Assembly (NCBI GenBank): GCA_022376925.1
Contig: JAIOJX010000026.1
Location: 197,632,400-197,696,399 of the forward strand
Source: Tragulus kanchil
Taxonomy: Eukaryota; Chordata; Mammalia; Artiodactyla; Tragulidae
Direction of reading: 5' to 3'
DNA: 64,000 bases
Shown here: piece by piece, positions 57,988 through 64,000 of the stretch
Position numbering within the stretch: the stretch's first letter is position 1
How the letters are laid out: each line of letters starts with the position of its first letter
The notes under the pieces: model-generated
Databases searched by the model: none
The model's input: only the letters and a program-made list of their open reading frames with translations
What the model was told of the DNA's origin: nothing
Translations under genes and position numbers: made by a program

Positions 57988-58709
57988 TGACCTTCCAAAT
58001 ATGTCAAGAAATTCCCCCCAAAGCAGGTACAATGAAAATAAAGTGCTATTTAACCAGAGGAGAAAACATCCTATTGTTTTCTGAGATGGATTGCACAGTG
58101 GGTAAAATGGGCTAGGCAGAAAAACAAATAAGACTGTGCCTTGTAAAAATAAACAACAATAACAGAAAGTTTTATTTCTGTTTTCCACTCTTGACAAGAT
58201 AATGACTGGCACAGAAAAATCAGGGAAAAGTGGTAATAATGAGAATTAGAAACAAGTTCTGGCATTCCCATCAATTATAATCCATGTTTTAAGCAATCAT
58301 GTGTTTACATTTTTAAGATACTTGATTTGCTCTTCCTAAGTGAAAACACTTTTTACGCGAAGTATTCTAAAGACTACAGACTATAAATATAGATGCATGT
58401 GTACATCTATACACTATAAATACATATATGATGTATGCCTATAAATACATATATAGACTAAACTATGCACTCCTTAAATAAACGGTGATAAAAACCTCCA
58501 AGTGGTAACTAGATATCTAGATCATTAGTCATGCAAATATTTATTAGAAATAAAAATACTTTAATTCTTTAGTTTTGGTTTTCAAATTTTAGCCTACTTT
58601 TAACCTGAATTTCTTATATGTAGTGACAACTGTATCTTAACTAATTTATGCAATTTTGATAGGAAACGAAATAATAATGTCAGAGGAAGATAGTTTGCAC
58701 AAAATCACG
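57988..58709. other. Unclassified AT-rich flanking sequence
   Basis: Includes repeated 'tataaatacatatat' motifs near 58381-58465. Nothing coding or securely repetitive recognised. Confidence 0.5.
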
Positions 58710-60803
58710 TTAGTGATTCTGAAATTTTGGGAGAAAAGTAGAACTAGAGCTGACTAGGAGATCCCTAAGAACTAAACAAAGGACTAGAAGATATCCTGCT
58801 GTTGTTTTTCTAGATGAAAGAAATGAAGTCCTCAAGATAAAGGCAATTTGTTTCTGTTTTAGAGGAACTTAGTTCCATGAGTATACACGGTAGACCCATG
58901 GAAACACTGTAATTTGAGGTAGAACTCAACACCATGTGTGGAGAACTTTACATTTTTCTCTTATTGAATTAAACCTCTGTTACAAAATGAAAAAAATCCA
59001 AATAGAGGGTAATGTTTTACCAAAGTATTCGTTATTCCAGCAAATTTACTGTTTATTTCTTTAAACAGTATGTGTTTCTCTAAACATTAATCTGCAGTCA
59101 GATACTTTACTCCTTTCTCTTAAAGGGGATTTGGCTGTTTTCTTAAACTGAGCTTGGATCAATGGAATCCCCTGTGCAAAGTCTGCCAGTGGCCACTCTG
59201 CCTGGACACAGTGTTTCCTCTGGGGTGGAGGTCAAGGCTGACGACGACTGGGTGCTCTTTCTGAAGGCTGCCTTGCCTTTTTAGGTTATGAGGGTCTCTC
59301 TGTGCTTAGGATAACATGATGGACAGCTCTGCTCCAGCTCCAATTAGCACCCTCTAATTTATTAGCCTCTGCTTTCAGATTGTGCGTTAACTTCACAAAT
59401 ATTTTAACCACGGTAACAGCAGCTATCAAGTGTCTCTTTCCTGATCCAGCCCTCTGGGGCTTGAGTGAAATACAAGGAAAGAGTGGTACAGTTGGTCTGT
59501 CAAGTGAGAATAATCATTTGTGTCTGTGCCTGTCTGAGGGCACGGAGGCTCTGCCTTCTCTTGAGACCTGCATTAGTGGTGTGTGTATGTGATATGTGTA
59601 AATAGATAGGTCTCTATCGTGTGGGTCCTGTATTTGTACTATGAATTTATTTGTTCATGGGAGAGGAAGGAGCACTAGTAATGAGGAAATATGAAATTTA
59701 TGTTCGCATAACTCTGTTGCTTGTTTAAATGTCAAAACGTCAGCTATGTGCAAAACCCTTAGTGATTCTGAAATTTTGGGAGAAAAGTAGAACTAGAGCT
59801 GACTAGGAGATCCCTAAGAACTAAACAAAGGACTAGAAGATATCCTGCTGTTGTTTTTCTAGATGAAAGAAATGAAGTCCTCAAGATAAAGGCAATTTGT
59901 TTCTGTTTTAGAGGAACTTAGTTCCATGAGTATACACGGTAGACCCATGGAAACACTGTAATTTGAGGTAGAACTCAACACCATGTGTGGAGAACTTTAC
60001 ATTTTTCTCTTATTGAATTAAACCTCTGTTACAAAATGAAAAAAATCCAAATAGAGGGTAATGTTTTACCAAAGTATTCGTTATTCCAGCAAATTTACTG
60101 TTTATTTCTTTAAACAGTATGTGTTTCTCTAAACATTAATCTGCAGTCAGATACTTTACTCCTTTCTCTTAAAGGGGATTTGGCTGTTTTCTTAAACTGA
60201 GCTTGGATCAATGGAATCCCCTGTGCAAAGTCTGCCAGTGGCCACTCTGCCTGGACACAGTGTTTCCTCTGGGGTGGAGGTCAAGGCTGACGACGACTGG
60301 GTGCTCTTTCTGAAGGCTGCCTTGCCTTTTTAGGTTATGAGGGTCTCTCTGTGCTTAGGATAACATGATGGACAGCTCTGCTCCAGCTCCAATTAGCACC
60401 CTCTAATTTATTAGCCTCTGCTTTCAGATTGTGCGTTAACTTCACAAATATTTTAACCACGGTAACAGCAGCTATCAAGTGTCTCTTTCCTGATCCAGCC
60501 CTCTGGGGCTTGAGTGAAATACAAGGAAAGAGTGGTACAGTTGGTCTGTCAAGTGAGAATAATCATTTGTGTCTGTGCCTGTCTGAGGGCACGGAGGCTC
60601 TGCCTTCTCTTGAGACCTGCATTAGTGGTGTGTGTATGTGATATGTGTAAATAGATAGGTCTCTATCGTGTGGGTCCTGTATTTGTACTATGAATTTATT
60701 TGTTCATGGGAGAGGAAGGAGCACTAGTAATGAGGAAATATGAAATTTATGTTCGCATAACTCTGTTGCTTGTTTAAATGTCAAAACGTCAGCTATGTGC
60801 AAA
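58710..60803 (+). repeat. Tandem duplication 19 (58710-59754 / 59759-60803)
   Basis: Constant offset of 1049, the shortest unit, with practically no differences. Join 'gtgcaaaaccc' + 'ttagtgattctg'; copy 2 continues 'gtgcaaacagtaac'. Confidence 0.93.
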
Positions 60804-62959
60804 CAGTAACTAAAATAATGATATCGCCTTTAGGATGATTTTTCCTTCACTCCAGATTTTAGAAATATGCAACAATTAGTGAATAATGATAAATTCTAAA
60901 CGTCTTGTAAGGAAGAAGGGAATATAGACAGCAAAGACTTCCACAGGTACAATCAAAATGTGAATTATTTCATGCAAATTACCCAGATTGTTAAAGCAAT
61001 TTTATAAAGGAATCTTAGGTTTGTTGGTTTTGTTTATATTTTTAAAATCTTTTCAAATATCTTTCCATGTTTCTTCCATGCTTTGACATCTTGGAAATGG
61101 CATTTATATGGAAAGCAGTTTGTTTTATTGTTGTTTGCAGGCTCCGTATTACGTGTGGAGCCATTTCTTCTCCAGGGGAACTTCCAGATCCAAGGATCGA
61201 ACCTAGGTCTCCCTCACGGCAGGTAGATGCGATACCCTCTATAGCATCTTAGCATCTGACCCAAGAGGGAAGCCCCTAGTTTGTTTTATTTTTTAAAAAT
61301 CTCCTCCACTCTGAAGTTACCAATCACTAAATGTTTTTAAAAAAAACAACTTATTTTGACAAAAGGTGTATGGGTGCCTGCACATAAATGCAGGATTTAT
61401 GATTCTAAGTACTCATAAATGGGAGGTTAAAGTTACCTTCCAGTTCGAAAGGGCACAGAACTCTTACTTAACCAGAAAGAGTGGCAAGGGAAGCTTCCAA
61501 TCAGGCAGTCTGAGTTTCCAACACCCACCACCTCTGCCCTTCCTCCCGTCCAGGTCTGAATCAATCTTTAGTCATGCTAGAATTTGCCACGCATTGAAAT
61601 AGAACTTCAAAGGGGAAATGAGACAGGACGGCAACTCCTACTAAACCAAAGGAGTCGAACAGATAGAGTTCCCTGCAGTTGGGTGACTGAGTTCTCAGCC
61701 AGAGGGCAATCGGCAACAGGATTACTTGGTGGTTGAGAGCCGTCTCCCCCCTTTTCGTCACCTCTCCCTCCGCTGAGACCAAGTGCAAAGGGAACGTCGT
61801 GGGTGAGGAGGCCACCGGTGCCAACTGGGATGATCAGAAGAGAATCTAATCTCTCGTAGACCCCTAACTGGGTATAATATATGAAAAACATCAGTTTACC
61901 TTTCTCACGTCATCCTCCTTTCCTTGAATGTGCTTTTATCAACTATGAGAGTCTTCTCTAATCTGTCTGGTTTCACAAATATTAGTAAGACAAGCATGAG
62001 AATTCATCATTGATGTGACTTGGTGGGCCTAAAAGAGTGTTGAAAAAAACATCAGTTAAGAGCTATGAATTGACCTAAGTTCCCTTTGAACCTCTTACTA
62101 TGCAGAGCTGATTGATGGGAGTCCCAGGGCTTCTTGCATTTCCACTCTGGGAACATGAAACATGGAGAGAAGTGCTCTGCTCTGTGTGTCCTCCATGCCA
62201 GCTCACTGGAGCCCTGCTCGGCAGTCCGGACGGTCTGTTCAGGACTGCCCCAAAGGCCAGTTCCAGTGAATGAGTCTCCTCACCGGCAACCTGATATTCA
62301 GGTCAGATGCAGCTCAGGAGAGAGGCTTCAGTAATCAGAACCTCGTGGCTGGGAAAAGGCTCCCTGGTGATTCTGATCAGAGATCTTGGAGTGCTCACAT
62401 AGCTGGAGCACAGGAAAAGCTTCTTAGGGAGGGGAGACAACTTGGAAAAGATGTCCAGCTGAGAACGCTCTGTCAGTGCTTCCTTCTTCAACTGTACCCT
62501 CAGTGGCAAATTTTTAGAAGTGCGCTGAAATAGAATGCATTTTATTTATGCTTGTGTACACAAGTGATCCATGCCAATGGAACATGGATTTTAAAAATCA
62601 CAGAGAAATCCACAGTTAATTTTAGTTGTTGCTTCAGTGTCCAAACCTCAGACTAGCATGCTTAACACGATTTGCTTAGGTTGGGTGTGAAGAGCTTCAG
62701 AACAGGGAAGGCTATAAATACTGAAATGGATTAATAAGAGAAGCACTAATAAGTCCTTCCTAGAGATGAATGGAAATCTGCATCTAGCTGCATGGTCTAC
62801 AGGAAGGATTCTGGACAATGTCCTATATTTCTCCTGAAACCTGGGGTTCTGTGCATTCTATAGCATTGTCAGTCTTTGCTGCGTTGCCTCTCTTCCTTCT
62901 TAATTCATCTCCTTTGGAGGACGAGGTTGATCATCTCAAGACAAATCAGAAAGGGGTCA
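60804..62959. other. Single-copy flank, no gene recognised
   Basis: Contains the tRNA-SINE head fragment at 61130-61277. The 61480-62500 stretch is somewhat richer in GC but its frames lack splice sites or recognisable domains. In human, VGLL2 lies convergent to ROS1 on this side; I could not find its coding exons here. Confidence 0.5.
61117..61290 (-). mobile_element. tRNA-SINE head fragment with TSD
   Basis: Insert 61130-61277: + strand 'ccatttcttctccaggggaa', 'ggatcgaacctaggtctccc', 'gaagcccc' at the end. Perfect 13-bp direct repeats agtttgttttatt at 61117-61129 and 61278-61290. Confidence 0.85.
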
Positions 62960-63200
62960 GCAGTTACTGCAGTGGGTAATAGTGCCCCCGGGCTGCCTGG
63001 GTTGGCATCCTGGCTCTGCCACCTACTAGCTATGTGACTGGGCAGATTACTCCTCCTCTGTGAGCCTCTGTGGCAATTAAGTACCACACAGAATTGTTGT
63101 GAGGTTAAGTGAGTTAACCTATATATAAAGCCCTCAGGACAGTGCAAAGGGCATAGTAAACCATTAATGTTAGTTATTGCTATTTGCAATGTAATTATTA
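62960..63200 (-). repeat. MIR relic
   Basis: 'ggcatcctggctctgccacc', 'actagctatgtgactgggca' and 'attgttgtgaggttaagtga' are classic MIR motifs. The strand is by convention only. Confidence 0.6.
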
Positions 63201-64000
63201 ATAGTTATTACTGATTGCTATCACATCGGGGCAATATAATCATATAGTACCTTCCATTTGAGCAAAGCCAGTAATGGATTCTTGGAATGATCACAGTCAC
63301 ATTAACAGGTACCAAAATGACAGAAAGAAGGGAAGGGTACCTCTGCTAAGCCATACTCTGAATAAGGTCCCTAACTGCACCCAACTCTTGAGACAATTAT
63401 CCAAGATAAACAGTATTTCCCTCTTGTGTTATAATGAAGATCAAGATTTGAATTAATATTTTATGCTTTAACAGCCTTCAAGGGCAATCTGAGCATAATA
63501 TTAAATCTCTCTCTTTAGCGAAAGAACACAGATAACGTTGGCGTCAAGGGAACATAAAACCATTGATTTCTTAAATTCTCTTTTTTTGGACTAGTTGTAC
63601 GTTTGGTTTCTTAGCCTAGGTGACCAAAATATAAAACAACCAATATTTCAAAAACATTTTAGAACTGAGTATTCTATCTTAAGAGTCTAGAATTTAAGCA
63701 GTAACAATAATTCTCTTTTGGAGAATAACGTGTGTATCTGACTGAATGGTGCACAAGTTGTGTTGTTTACACAGCTCTTTTATTTGATGATGGCTATCTG
63801 GTAACCTGGACTTTCATGGACCATGGTTTTCTCATCTGTAAAACAAAGAGGGGATACCCAACTTCTCATCTTCGAAGTTGATAAGAGGTGGAAAGGAGTT
63901 CTCAGATTTCATAGTGTACCAAACACTTTGGAAAACCAAAAATATTTATATGAAGTAATTTTACATGCTGGCATCAGATCATACTATTATAAATTATTTT
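63201..64000. other. Single-copy flank, nothing recognised
   Basis: AT-rich sequence with no repeat, RNA gene or coding exon that I can support. Confidence 0.5.

Noticed and set aside
60804..64000. VGLL2 coding exons or 3' end
   Set aside because: Expected neighbour by human synteny, but none of its recognisable coding sequence was seen on either strand.

Overview
This is ruminant nuclear DNA carrying the 3' end of the receptor tyrosine kinase gene ROS1 on the + strand, followed by about 22 kb of 3' flank. The ruminant call rests on many Bov-tA/Bov-A type SINEs (tRNA-Glu-like head plus the 'tgtctgactctttgcgacc' body), CHR-type SINEs and a degraded L1. A second, ~315-330 bp tRNA-headed SINE family is also abundant and looks young. 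I cannot name the species.

Layout. Eight ROS1 coding exons are readable with correct splice sites and phases: 945-1107, 2496-2560, 3444-3573, 14079-14176, 14375-14578, 17457-17591, 29905-30068 and 41206-41516 (stop TAA). They should correspond to the last eight exons of mammalian ROS1 (human 36-43). Joined, they give 422 residues: a complete kinase domain (glycine loop, VAVK lysine, alpha-C Glu, [11 protein letters not shown], YxxxYY activation loop) and the cytoplasmic tail ending GDGSD. Introns hold SINEs, MIR/L2 relics, a DNA-transposon relic and unclassified sequence. Downstream of the stop there is no further recognisable coding gene; the flank holds an L1 ORF2 3' fragment, SINEs, a possible LTR-like relic and anonymous sequence.

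The dominant non-genic structure is a series of 19 tandem, near-identical duplications of about 1.05-1.2 kb, several chained so that some segments occur three times. One contains ROS1 exon 38 (3444-3573, repeated at 4540-4669). Splicing both copies would shift the frame and hit a stop after 17 codons. Uniform unit size, near-identity, deletion-rich or scrambled sequence at the joins and regular spacing of joins argue for uncollapsed contig or haplotype overlaps in the assembly rather than biology. About 21 kb of the 64 kb is probably redundant, so intron lengths here are inflated.

I did not find a new biological system. The genuine biological items I would look at are: a one-codon insertion in the kinase domain relative to human ROS1, a 16-bp perfect hairpin just upstream of the exon 37 acceptor, a 45-bp SINE-tail-only insertion with a perfect 15-bp target-site duplication, and the young long tRNA-SINE family.
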